Assembly (NCBI RefSeq): GCF_013426205.1
Contig: NC_089424.1
Location: forward strand, 1,612,001-1,676,000
Source of the DNA: Metarhizium brunneum
Taxonomy: Eukaryota > Ascomycota > Sordariomycetes > Hypocreales > Clavicipitaceae
Length of the DNA stretch: 64,000 nt
Reading direction: 5' to 3'
Below the pieces are notes generated by a model. The model made no database searches. It saw only the letters and a list, made by a program, of their open reading frames with translations, and was not told where the DNA came from. Position numbers and translations under genes: made by a program. This document shows, in pieces, positions 11,654-22,200 of the stretch (position 1 is the first letter of the stretch; the number at the start of each line of letters is the position of its first letter).

Positions 11654-12113
11654 GTTAAATGAGAGCCCGTTTGCGTAATTAGGAGTTCTAATAGTTGCCT
11701 TATGAGAACAAGAATCGAGAAACGTTGACTTTGATGCTCCTCAATCACTTCCCATATGGGCCAAAACTCAATGAGCCACTGATCTGCCAACCGTTCCAGG
11801 CAAACTTTGGGAGGTTTGGTCAACCTCACAGTGTGGTACGTACCCTGGCTCCGCTTAAAAGAAACAGTTGTTTTAATTGGTTGCGCTTTACATTGGCGCT
11901 TTTCGCTTATTGTGGCTCATCACGTGAGCACAACTACTCACCTGTGGACCTTGGTTTTGTAATTCAGCCAATCGCTGGGGAAGCTTAAGCCCTGCAGGCT
12001 CTCGTCCTGCGTGCCCTCCCCACCAACCGCACACAAAAATTATCGCTGTATCTCTTCCAACTTTGACAATCACCAAATTTCGCCAGTTGTCGGAGACATT
12101 GACCACCGTCACT
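11654..12113. other. Divergent promoter region, CSN12 / eL20
   Basis: A 460-bp divergent spacer that includes the eL20 leader. No separate gene is seen. Confidence 0.5.
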
Positions 12114-12171
12114 GTAAGTTGGTCAATATTATATCATTCCAATTCTACTCATATACTAACATATAATACAG
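12114..12171 (+). other. 5'-UTR intron abutting the eL20 start codon
   Basis: Perfect signals: GTAAGT donor at 12114, TACTAAC branch point and ATACAG acceptor at 12171, immediately followed by the ATG. The next intron begins only 4 nt later. Confidence 0.75.
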
Positions 12172-13244
12172 ATGGGTAAGCGCCGTTCTCCTGATTTGTT
12201 TTTGTCTGTGTCTGGGATTGCGTCGCATGAAGTTGGAAAATATCAAGGGACCACCAACCACAGCATATTCACCACCAACAAGAGAATTCCATGATGTTTG
12301 ACGATGTTGAGTTTCCTACCGAAAGGACTCCTGACTTTGAACCGGGCCGACAACTCTTTTGTTAAGCTAGTAGCGCTGTTTGCAACAACTTTGCGCAATT
12401 TCAACGGCTCGACAGATTTCCTTTCCAGCTTCGATACTACGCACGACCTGCAACCAAAAACCGACGAATGGTTTCACCCCCTATCTCGACGACAAAATCC
12501 CACGGGCTTGTAATAGACGAACACCTACACAGAACCGGCAAACTAACGCCTTTTTTTCTTTTACATAGGTCGTCTTCAGGAATACGAGGTCATCGGGCGC
12601 CATCTGCCTACCGAGGCCAACCCAACCCCGGACATGTACCGCATGACCATCTTTGCCCCCAACGAGACGGTCGCCAAGTCCCGATTCTGGTACTTCTTGC
12701 GAGGTCTCCGAAAGGTCAAGAAGGCTACTGGTGAGATTGTCAGCGTCAAGGCTGTAAGAATATACCCGACCACCCCGTCCCAAGTTGTGTAGACTTGCTA
12801 TCTGTCAAAACTTTGAGGCTCACAATTAGGGGTATAGATCCACGAGAAGCACCCCCAGAAGGTCAAGAACTTCGGCATCTGGCTGCGTTACGACTCGCGC
12901 TCCGGTACACACAATATGTACAAGGAGTACCGTGAAATGTCCCGCACCGATGCCGTCGAGGCCCTTTACTCCGACATGGCTGCCCGCCATCGCGCTCGTT
13001 TCAGGTCGATCCACGTACGTGCACCATGTTAATCCAAATGCTTCATCGGATCCTGGTGATGAAAAGTGCTGACTTCTTCCATTAGATCCTTCGCGTTGTT
13101 GAGATCGAGAAGACCGAAGACGTCAAGCGCCCGTACATCAAGCAGCTCCTCCAGAAGGGCCTGACCTTCCCTCTGCCTCATCGTATTTCCAAGATTAGCA
13201 ACTCGAAGGTGTTCAGCGCAAAGCGACCTTCCACCTTCGCTTAG
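12172..13244 (+). CDS. rpl20: 60S ribosomal protein eL20 (L20/L18a)
   Basis: Large-subunit ribosomal protein of the eL20 (L18ae) family. Exons are 12172-12175 (ATGG only), 12569-12753, 12838-13014 and 13086-13244; the product is 174 residues, typical for this protein. The joined start reads [17 protein letters not shown], followed by the family segments [52 protein letters not shown] and [20 protein letters not shown], and the end is [16 protein letters not shown]. The first coding intron (12176-12568) is 393 bp, by far the longest in the gene. A separate leader intron ends at the base before the ATG, so the first coding exon is a 4-nt micro-exon. Expression should be high and constitutive, as for ribosomal protein genes generally. 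Confidence 0.96.
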
Positions 13245-14165
13245 AGTGTTTCTGGTTTCTGGGGGTGGTTGGGCAAGGTTCTGCGGGTGTTTACTACGGA
13301 TCATGGAAATATCAACTGCATTTGCCTGATAAATAGCAGGCAACGAATGAACCAAAACTCTTACATGTTACGTGATAGTGATTGAGAGAGTGACACAATT
13401 CGATGCCACATCGGTAGCTGGAGTCTAAAAGGGAATGCACATTTTACGTCAAGCCTGCTCCTGCTTTTGTGAAGCCACCATTGCACAAGATGTACCGGAT
13501 TGGAGTTCGTGATTGAATGACTGTAGGACGACGTGACGGCGGTTGCCACGATTGCATTGCTCTGGAATTTTACCTTCCGGAGTCGCCAACGGCCCGAACA
13601 AGCCCAGACGATGACTCAGCAGCTTTCTGTCATCATGTCAAGCCCAGTTGGATTCGTGAAGACTACTGCTGCCTGGTGCAGTATAGGCACGTGCGTGTTC
13701 AAGTGGCATATATTACAACAACGGCACATTCTGGAGTGTCAAGGGGATCACTGATCAGAATTGGGCATGGGCATACGTTTTTTTGCCTTGGGTGAACTCC
13801 GGACAGAGCTACCCAACAACTTACGCCCAAGACCGGCGATTGCCGATCCAGAGCAGCTGACTTTTTCCGAGACTCTGCTGCAAATATCAAATAATATCTA
13901 GGTACCTGCCTAGCAGGTAGGTTCCGCAGTTCGGTGGCATCGTGTACGGTACCCACAGTGGAAGTAAATCTCGGCGACGCCTTCTGTGACTCATGCTATA
14001 GAAATTTAGCACAATTCTCTCCAGAGCAACGAATATATATGGCAACAGAGGCATACGGAGCTTATTTCTATTCGGAGGACCTTATCGGATAAGACATTAT
14101 TCTCCTAATTGCCGAGTTTAACTGGCCCTATTCAAGCGACAACCATCGATAGACGGCAACTCAAC
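13245..14165. other. Spacer, eL20 / GNAT gene
   Basis: About 0.9 kb without a supported gene. It contains one TAGGTACC-family cluster around 13895-13925 (CTAGGTACC with CCTAGCAGGTAGG). Confidence 0.5.
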
Positions 14166-14837
14166 ATGATGAAGTCTTCTCCTTTGGAGTGGGTAATGGT
14201 CAAGACGACCCTCCCATCTTCTCCTCTTCCACCCTTGGACACTCGTCCAGAGATTCGGACTGAGCGACTGGTTCTACGCTCGACGTTGGAAAGCGATTTG
14301 GAGGGATGGCATGCTCTGCGCCTCCAACCGGAGGTTATGAAATGGACTGGGCAGGGAAAACCAGATCCGGATATCGACTGGTCTAGGGAGAAGTTGAAGC
14401 AGAGGCTGTCACCAGAAGGCGATGCCAAGTACGAATACATTGTTTGCCTGGCTGACACAGGAGAGATGATAGGGATCGCAGGTAGCCATATGCTGGTGGG
14501 AGAGCTGGGATGGCCTGTGATCGGGTACATGCTTCGTAAGGAGTTTTGGGGCAAAGGGTATGCTACGGAACTAGTGCATGCGTTTTTGAAAGCCTGGTGG
14601 GCGCTTCCACGCGCTGATGTCGACGTAAGGGTAGAGAAGAGCACAGCGGTGGAGGGAGACGATGGTAAAGTGAGGGAATGCATTGTTGCTGTGACGCTTG
14701 ACAACAATACGCCAAGCCAGAGGGTTCTCGCCAAGGCGAATATGTATTTTGTTAAGGCTTGGGACGAGGTTGATAAGCAGGATCAGTCACTGACTGAGAC
14801 TCTGTACGGCTATGTGGCTAAACGGCCGATGTCGTAA
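14166..14837 (+). CDS. GNAT-family N-acetyltransferase (RimJ/RimL-like)
   Basis: Single-exon gene of 223 residues. The start is the ATG at 14166 (MMKSSPLEW); the frame extends upstream only to a non-ATG codon. The GNAT fold is visible: IRTERLVLRSTLESDLEGWH near the N-terminus (RimJ-type opening strand and helix), the central strands YIVCLADTGEMIGIAG, then GWPVIGYMLRKEFWGKGYAT with the acetyl-CoA-binding R-x-x-W-G-K-G-Y-A motif (Q/R-x-x-G-x-G/A type), and a later VTLDNNTPSQRVLAKANM segment corresponding to the N-x-x-S-x-R-V-L signature. Such fungal proteins acetylate small molecules or protein N-termini; the substrate here is unknown. No neighbour suggests a pathway. Confidence 0.85.
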   Translation: MMKSSPLEWVMVKTTLPSSPLPPLDTRPEIRTERLVLRSTLESDLEGWHALRLQPEVMKWTGQGKPDPDIDWSREKLKQRLSPEGDAKYEYIVCLADTGEMIGIAGSHMLVGELGWPVIGYMLRKEFWGKGYATELVHAFLKAWWALPRADVDVRVEKSTAVEGDDGKVRECIVAVTLDNNTPSQRVLAKANMYFVKAWDEVDKQDQSLTETLYGYVAKRPMS

Positions 14838-15364
14838 CTGGGATTTGGCGAAAGCGGCAACGAGAAAGTCTATGTAGGGTTGGGCTGCACATTTCATTGG
14901 ACTATATACGTAGTAGAACACAGTTGAATTCTATCATCTGATGATGGGAATAATCACTCCACGCAGAATAGTAGTGCGCTGAAATTCCCGCATCTTTACT
15001 AGTATATCAAATCTGTTGGGCGGTCGTATTCAGAAGTCGTCATGTTATTACTACTAGTATTGTGTATACATACCAGACAGTATCAACATTCAACCAAGGA
15101 TTAGGATTCTGCATTGAGCTCCACAAAAAATGGGCTGAAACCTTGTCGTGCCAATGAGTTACCTACCTAGGTAGATACTTACCCAAGGTACTAGTTATTA
15201 CGTAGGGGATGATGCGGCGTCTTGTCCGAGGTTCCCGAGTATTCCTCACAGTCCTGGTGGCCCTAATAAGAACAGCATATAAGCATCGTCGCCTGTGCTT
15301 CTTCAGCAAGACCATCTATCGAACACCATCTATCACTTCGCCTATATAGAAATTTCCCCAGAAA
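14838..15364. other. Spacer, GNAT gene / DUF1772 gene
   Basis: About 0.5 kb with a CCTACCTAGGTAG cluster at about 15160-15190. No gene is supported. Confidence 0.5.
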
Positions 15365-15914
15365 ATGCAAATCTCAGGTCCACCACTGGTTGCGGTCGCA
15401 ACTGGCATCGTCGGTTCTGCATGGGCAGCTGGTTCGTGAACAAGCCATACTGGCACATCGTCAAGCACATTAACTGATAAGTTTGCCGCACCTACCAGGC
15501 GCTATCGCATCACTCTCGCTCATTGTCATACCTGTACTCAAAGTATCACCCGAGTCTACCGCCCCGGCATGGGCAGACGTGTACAAACGTGGAGCAGCCC
15601 TCATGCCTAAAGTTGCCGTTGGAGTTGCTCTCGCATATGGATACGCCGCCTATGATGTCCAGAGCCACGGTGGAAAATGGGTTGGGTTTGCAGCTGCAGC
15701 TGGCAGCATGTTGGCTATCGTGCCGTTCACTCTGGCTGTCATGACGAGGACTAATGCTTCGTTGCAAAAGGCAGCCAAAGATGGGACTCCAGGCAGTGAT
15801 CCCCAGGTCAACAGCCTGCTGGACGATTGGGCGTGGATGAATTTTGCTCGAAGTTTATTTCCTCTTGCTAGTGCCGTAATCGGTGCTATTTCTTTTGTTA
15901 ACAATAACGCCTAG
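15365..15914 (+). CDS. DUF1772 (anthrone oxygenase-like) membrane protein
   Basis: Exons are 15365-15431 and 15499-15914, joined as AWAAG-AIASLSLIVIPVL, giving 160 residues. Four hydrophobic stretches (about residues 5-45, 70-90, 95-115 and 138-157) separated by short loops, together with the central YKRGAALMP and near-terminal NSLLDDWAWMNFARSLFPL segments, fit the DUF1772/anthrone-oxygenase-like family. Some members oxidise anthrones in polyketide clusters, but many are unlinked genes of unknown function. No polyketide synthase or tailoring enzyme is nearby, so a metabolic role should not be assumed. The donor of the intron is GTTCGT, weaker than most in this window. Confidence 0.8.
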
Positions 15915-16345
15915 TTGTTTCCGACAACTGATACAACTTGCTGGGAAACCAAGCGGGAAATAAGAGGGCAGAAAACATGAACTGTTTGGTCGCCGCACTA
16001 GTAACCCGGAAAGGACTATACTCTAGTAAATTCACACACATGTATAAGAATAACACTCGCGTGACAACTGGCTATTACTTTATGATGCGGATCGCTGTGC
16101 TGTATGTAATGAGGTTCCTTTAAAATTTTCGAGCAAGATAAATGCTGATGAGGTACGACGACGATATTATTTACTCACCCGTGAACAAGTCAGCCAGCCT
16201 GTATCAGAGCCTTGCTATACAAAATGTCTGGAAATGCTTTCAAACCGTACGCCTTTCTCCTCCTGCCTCGGGCTAGGTGACAGCTCTACCGCTATATATG
16301 CTTTGCAAAGATACGCTTATTTCGAGACGCTACTTGGTTAGTCAC
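15915..16345. other. Convergent spacer, DUF1772 gene / RIC8
   Basis: About 0.43 kb between gene 3' ends; nothing further is seen. Confidence 0.55.
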
Positions 16346-18012
16346 TCAATCCAATTCCTCGACACAATCATCAGATAACTCTTCAAATCTACCCTCCTGA
16401 ACGGCCTTCTCGACAGGATTTTGAATATTGACGACGCCAGTCTTTTTCAGCCTGGAACCACGTCAGCCTTAAGTTATTTTGACCCAAATCAAACGCAAAA
16501 TGAAGCACTGACCGTTCAAACAAAACAAATAGGCGCTCTGCCTCACGCTCCTTTTCCTCATCTGTCATCTCTGGCGCATCGGCAATCTTCTCCCTGTCCA
16601 GAAACTGCCCGGTAATAGGGTTGACGAGTTTTTGGGCCCCGAAACCGTCGCCTTTCCTGAAAGTGGCGGCAGATGATGCAGGTACGGGCACGTTGTTCTG
16701 AAACAGGAAGCCAGATGCAAAGCCATAACCCACGTTTTCTACAAATTTCGACGCGTCCTTGTCTGAAATATCGAATAGAAGATGAGAAATAGCGTCTCGC
16801 AAGGCCGGAGCTGTGGGATTTGTTGAATTCTTCAGCAAGTGTGATGGGAGAGAGTCGGAGCGGCCCAGCACGCCTTGCCGATCCTCTGCGGTTGGTAGAA
16901 GACACTCGCGCAGCTTTTGCTGGACTGGCTGTGGAGCGTTTTCGTACAACCTAGCAAGTAGGCTGACCACCGGTGTGACAACAGTTTCGAGGTCATTGCC
17001 ACTGTACGCTCTTATGCCCTGATCGAGCAAGTCCACAAGCCTTGATGTTAACTTGTGTGGCTCATTCTCGGGGTACAGAGCCAATCGGCTCAGCTCAATG
17101 CGAAGATCGAGGTTGAGAAGCGAGTTAATAAGAGGACCAAAGGGGGGATCCAAGGGCTTGGGTTCGGGTATTTCATGTTTTAAAATCAGTGCCACGATTA
17201 GTGGCACTGCCGGAGCAAACGAAGACACATGTGTCTTTGAAAAGTGTGTCACATTGAACATCAGTTTCAACGTCTCTCCAAGTGCCATATCCTCCATTGG
17301 GTCCAGCTTTTCCTTCTGCTTATCTGAAAGGATCTTTACATGGCGTCTTAAATTGTTGATGAGGTGCTGCGCTAGTTCGTGGCTATCGATCAATTCTGGC
17401 AGATCGATATTGGTGCCGTAGGTTGAAAGAAACAGTGCCCGCGAAAGAAGGAACTCGTCATCCCAATTTCCCCCCCTGAGCCGATCACAAGCCTGAGCAG
17501 GATACCCTTGATCTACAAACATCTGACGTGTCTCGGGTTTCAAAAGCATCGCATTGGCTACTACTCGCAGGGCGGCTCGTGAGGTGTCATCTGGGGGGTT
17601 CTGAAATGAATACCTTAAAAGCATGGTAAATCCCTTGGGAAGTGTTAGAGTCAGTGATTATAGCAATAGGTGCAGCGAAGAAGACTACAAACATCTTTGG
17701 TGAAGATGGGATCTGCGTACTTGGGGTCCCTCCCGTATATTTTAAGCTCTTCTAAGGCATCATTGCGGTCTTTGGCAAAAATGTTAGGCTTCGAGACCAC
17801 CAATGTCGCCTGCAGGGCTGGAGAGTACCTTTAGGTAACAGTGAGATGTTTTCGAGATCATCGCAGAGCCTATTGACCAGATCTGCCACGGCTTGAAGCT
17901 TTGCTAAGGTCACATATCTATTAGCTTGAACTGCGCTGTTGGCGCGACTAGATGACAGAACCCAGGGTGACTCACCCGGTCCAGTGGCAGCTCCCTTTGC
18001 AATCGTAGCCAT
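16346..18012 (-). CDS. ric8: RIC8/synembryn, G-alpha guanine nucleotide exchange factor and chaperone
   Basis: Cytoplasmic GEF and folding chaperone for heterotrimeric G-alpha subunits; in filamentous fungi it is needed for growth, conidiation and pathogenic development. Exons (minus): 18012-17976, 17903-17829, 17769-17693, 17633-16513 and 16451-16346; 471 residues, the usual fungal length. The N-terminus joins as GPAKLQAVADLVNRLCDDLE, then LPKDRNDALEELKIYGRDPK; the body carries ARM/HEAT-like helices (RAALRVVANAMLLKPETRQM, FLLSRALFLSTYGTNIDLPE). The C-terminal part has the conserved PITGQFLDRE and MTDEEKEREAERLFVLFERL, ending KKTGVVNIQNPVEKAVQEGR then FEELSDDCVEELD. Three of the four introns are needed to keep frame. 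The first (72 bp) could be read through, and is called because splicing gives the orthologue-like N-terminus. Confidence 0.92.
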
Positions 18013-19268
18013 TTTGAACCCGAAACAGGCTTCAATTGACAGAATTCAGACAACGAAACGACAACAAGTAGCGTTGGCATATGCTGCCCAGCGGACCGAA
18101 GGGCCGAAGTGCACCGAATTCAGCACGGCGTTGTGGCTCTAGGGTTCCAAGTTCTCAGCCCTGGACAAAGCACCTGATAGAGAGATTTTATCACCGCAGT
18201 ACCCGTATGGATTGTGTACTTTATTACGTTTCCGTACAAGTACCAGCACACAGCTCTGAGTTCGTTGTACTAGGTAGATCATGAAGCTTGGGACATGTCG
18301 TACAAGCTGACCTTGAGAGAGCTGTGGCAGGTGGGTGGGGAGACGGGTTAGGACGACGACGGAGGGTCTTTGCTCAGCAGCGAAGATAAGCCGACGCCTC
18401 CACCTTGAACGGGGCACTGGGCGGCAGTTGAGCAGAAGTCAGGCAGGCAGGCCAACTGGTCTCGACGTTCTTTCGGTGTGCTTGGATAAAAAAGCAAGAA
18501 CTCAACCCAGCGCTGGCAAGGATCAACCTGTTGCAAAAAACGTCTGGAGGGTGATAATGGAACTGGTAGTTATGTTCGTACCAGCTTTAGAATGCGGGCG
18601 GGGGTGCCAGGTAAGTATGATAAAGAAGAAGAAGTCGTAACAGAAGTTTGAAAAACTTAGAAGTCTGTATATACGGAGATTAAAGGTTTCAGCGGATGTG
18701 AGCAGGTGCTACCCACGATGCTTGGTGCACGACGATCTCCATACAGGCCAGGGAGGTTGGGTGGAGCACTGTCGCTTAGTCATTGTCCGCGGTGCCGTGT
18801 TACCCACGCGCACTGGCAGCTTCTTGCACGCGTTTTCGTGAAGCGTGGTCGCGTTTATTGAAAAGGCAAGCTGGCCAGCCAGCCTCCAAGTCCAGCAGCT
18901 AGGGACGTGGGGACATGGGGCAGGTGCAATTCATTAATTGATTTCGTTTCTGCCCATCTCAATTTGGCCATGACTTCGACATATGTCGTCCTTCAACATT
19001 TCATCTCAACCCTATTCCAAGCCCCGATTCCACGCCTCGCATCTCGCGTCCAGTTTGGCTACTTGAGAAAAGTGCTTCGACGTGCAGTGAAACCCTGACT
19101 TGCTGCAAAACTGATTAGTCGTCGTTGATACGGCGGCGTCAATTCTTTGGCCAGTACATTGGCTACGCAACCTCCACCACCTTCTTACAGTCCCTCTTGC
19201 ATGGCATTGTGGGAGCTCGCTGGCCAACTCTCTGCGCTCTAGATCGCCGGTGCTGCCTGGCAGCAGCC
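18013..19268. other. Divergent promoter region, RIC8 / RIF1
   Basis: A 1.26-kb spacer. The upstream extension of the RIF1 frame to 19125 does not begin with an ATG. No RNA gene or repeat is evident. Confidence 0.5.
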
Positions 19269-22200
19269 ATGGCATCTTCAGTAGCCTCGGCCTCTTCCTC
19301 AAATATTCTCATCGCACTGCCAGCTCGGCCGCCAACTCCTCCTCGTGAAGCTAGCCACGAAGTCGACGTCTCTCTCAAATCCATCGTTCTGGGGCGAGCC
19401 TCGGCCTTTGACCCAATATTGAGTCTTCATACCCCTCCGAATGCCCACTCCTTCACCTCACCTGTTGCTACAGGATCCAACCCCAGCTCCAGTCGTGCTC
19501 GGAAGAAGGTGGAGTGGTCCTCTCACACAGACTATCGGGAGGCTCCCCAATATCCCGAAGGTCTCAAGGCCGTCAAATCTTCGCCATTTTCAGCTCCGTC
19601 GTCTGCAACACGCTTTAAACCCGTCAAGAGCATCCTTAAGCCTTCCTCGTCCCCGAATCCTTTAGCTTCATGCTTTACGAACGAGCTCGATGGTCCCTCT
19701 CCGCTTAATATAATTGAAATGCTGGACTCGACTATCAAGCAGCTGGCTGGAGCAGACCGGGACTCCAAGCTGGATGCATATATGATGCTTTCCAGAGCCC
19801 TCAAGGCCTCCAACAACCTTCCGGATCGAGTCGCCTTGCAAAACAAGATGAGCCTATTTATGCAATTTGTTCAGCGCGATATGACGGCAAAGTCGGACCA
19901 TGGAAACCTAGACACGTCTCTGATCAATCATTCTCTCACACTACTTGCCACCTTTCTTCACTTCCCGGCCATTGCGTCTACCCTGACCTCTGATTTCAGC
20001 GTTTTCGTCGTCGAGCAGTCCATCCGCTCGTTTGAAGATGAGGCGATGCCCAAGGATGTGATACGACATCTTATGCAAGTGATGGCATTTCAGAACTTTT
20101 CTGCCAAGGTCATGACCTCAGAGAGAGTTGGCCGTCTTATAGCAGCTTTGCACAAGATTGAACACCACTTGAAGGGGAAAAGCATCATAATGAGCCGCCT
20201 ACACATATACAAGCGACTCATCAAACAGTCCAGAAACCACATGGCTGCCCACCTTGATTGGCTCAAGGATATGTTCACTGACATGCTCAGTTCTGTCAAA
20301 GACATTCGCTCACAAGCCATTAGCTTGGGGTCGGAGGCGGGTTTTGCGTTGCGGTCCGAAAAACAATTACTTCGAAAAGCGAGCGAACTATTTCAAGCAG
20401 CCAACGATACCGAAACATACATCGACTTCTATATCAAGAGGCTGCAGGCGATGGTCAAGGAAAAACATTGTTGCCACTTCGTCCCCCAAATATGGAGCGT
20501 TGTCATCCTATTTCTTCGTTGTCCCCTAGATAGATGGCAGCACTATGGACCTTGGTTGACCCTGGTGCAGTCTGCCTTCAACATGACGGACAACTCCACT
20601 AAACAAGAAGCCAACTTTGCTTGGAACAGATACCTCTATCTCTCGCTTTCGGACAACAGAGTCAGCCCCAAGTGCATTGCGACGTTATGTCAGCCTCTTC
20701 TCAGCCAACTTCGCAGAAAATCGAGCGCGAAACAGCCAGAAGAGGCCTTGAAACTGCGCAGGGTGGTAATTGGTGGTATATGCAACCTATACTACTACGC
20801 CTTTACTCCCGGTAGTGACAAATACGATACGGATGTCTTGTGGGATGTTGCCGTGCAACCTATCATAAGCCAACTCATCAGCCTGGATGGTATGCCTGAC
20901 GTCCCTGGAGATGGCATTATGCAAGCAGCTAGATTACTTGTTGGTCTTCTGGATGTTGTCACACCACGAATATGGAGGCAAGACCGCATCGTTGATCTGC
21001 CTCCAGTCAAACCGGACGAACTCCCTGCCATTGATTCGAAGTGGGTTAGAAGGAATTGTGACAAAGTGTTGCAATTGGTGGGACCTGTCATTCAAAAAAA
21101 ATTCATTGATCTTGCGAATAAAGACAGCTTGATCTACCGATTGTGGCAGGCACTTGTGGGGTCTGTTGCAGCTGCCTCTGCAAAAGATATCAAGGTTTCC
21201 GAGGATACGGCCAAATTTGTTGGCTGTACGTTCGGTTTACTTTCTACAGTCTTTACGGCGGAGAATGCTGAGCCCGAATCTACTTCGTCGAACTCAAAAT
21301 TTCTCTCTGGGGTCTCTAATTTTGTACAAATTCTCATCGATGGACTAGGACTTCTCCCATTTACTGAGAAAAGACTCTCTATGACTGTTCTGAACACATT
21401 TGAGCCAGTTGCTACGCCATCACAGCGATTAGACCGATCGGATAAGCCTAGAGGGGTTGTACGTATGCCTCTGCATCACTTGTTCGTCATGCTTGCTGCT
21501 GTCCCTGTTGGCGGCAGCGATGACGATGCCTTGGCTAGGTTTTTCCAGTCAATTTTCGAGCCGTTTTTGAAAGGCAGAAGTGTCAAAGGACGTTTCGACT
21601 TGGCAAAAGAGCTGCTGCAGCTGTTACCTCGCAACTCTTTGTCGCCATATGGGCCATGGTTGCTGGCTGCAGATTGTGCTAAAGCGTGCCTTGACAAGCG
21701 TTCAGTTCTTACCGCTGGGTGTATCCCAGTTCCAGATAAAATGAACGGCCCGGAGTTCCGAGAAATTGTGTCTCTAATAGAACGTGGTCTCAGCTCTCAC
21801 CCAAATTTGCCTCCTCGACAGTGGACTCCCTTCTTTGAAACCGTTGCTACACAAGTCTCAAGTGATTTTGGCGATGCTGGCTGTTCTCTAGTCGTCATCG
21901 AACCTTTAGCCAAAGCTATATTAGACATGCCGGGTGCGGCAACTGAAGGCCTATCTCCTTTGATCATCCAAGCTGTCACCTCTCTCTTCAATTATGCGAA
22001 ACTGCCTCGAGACAAACAAGCCGTGGAATCTGCTCGGTCAAGGCTCTGGGGAGCGCCTCCAACTCTGCCCAAAATGACGTTATTCGACCCACTCGATCAT
22101 CTATACAAACTTGGAAATCACTTTTTGGCAGCTTTGTATGACCAGCAATTGGACACAGATTGGAATGTGCGTGCTGTGCCATTGCTCGAGGCCGTGGATA

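Noticed and set aside
15365..15914. DUF1772 gene as sign of an aromatic polyketide cluster
   Set aside because: No polyketide synthase, oxygenase set or cluster regulator lies in the surrounding 64 kb; the family is also common outside clusters.
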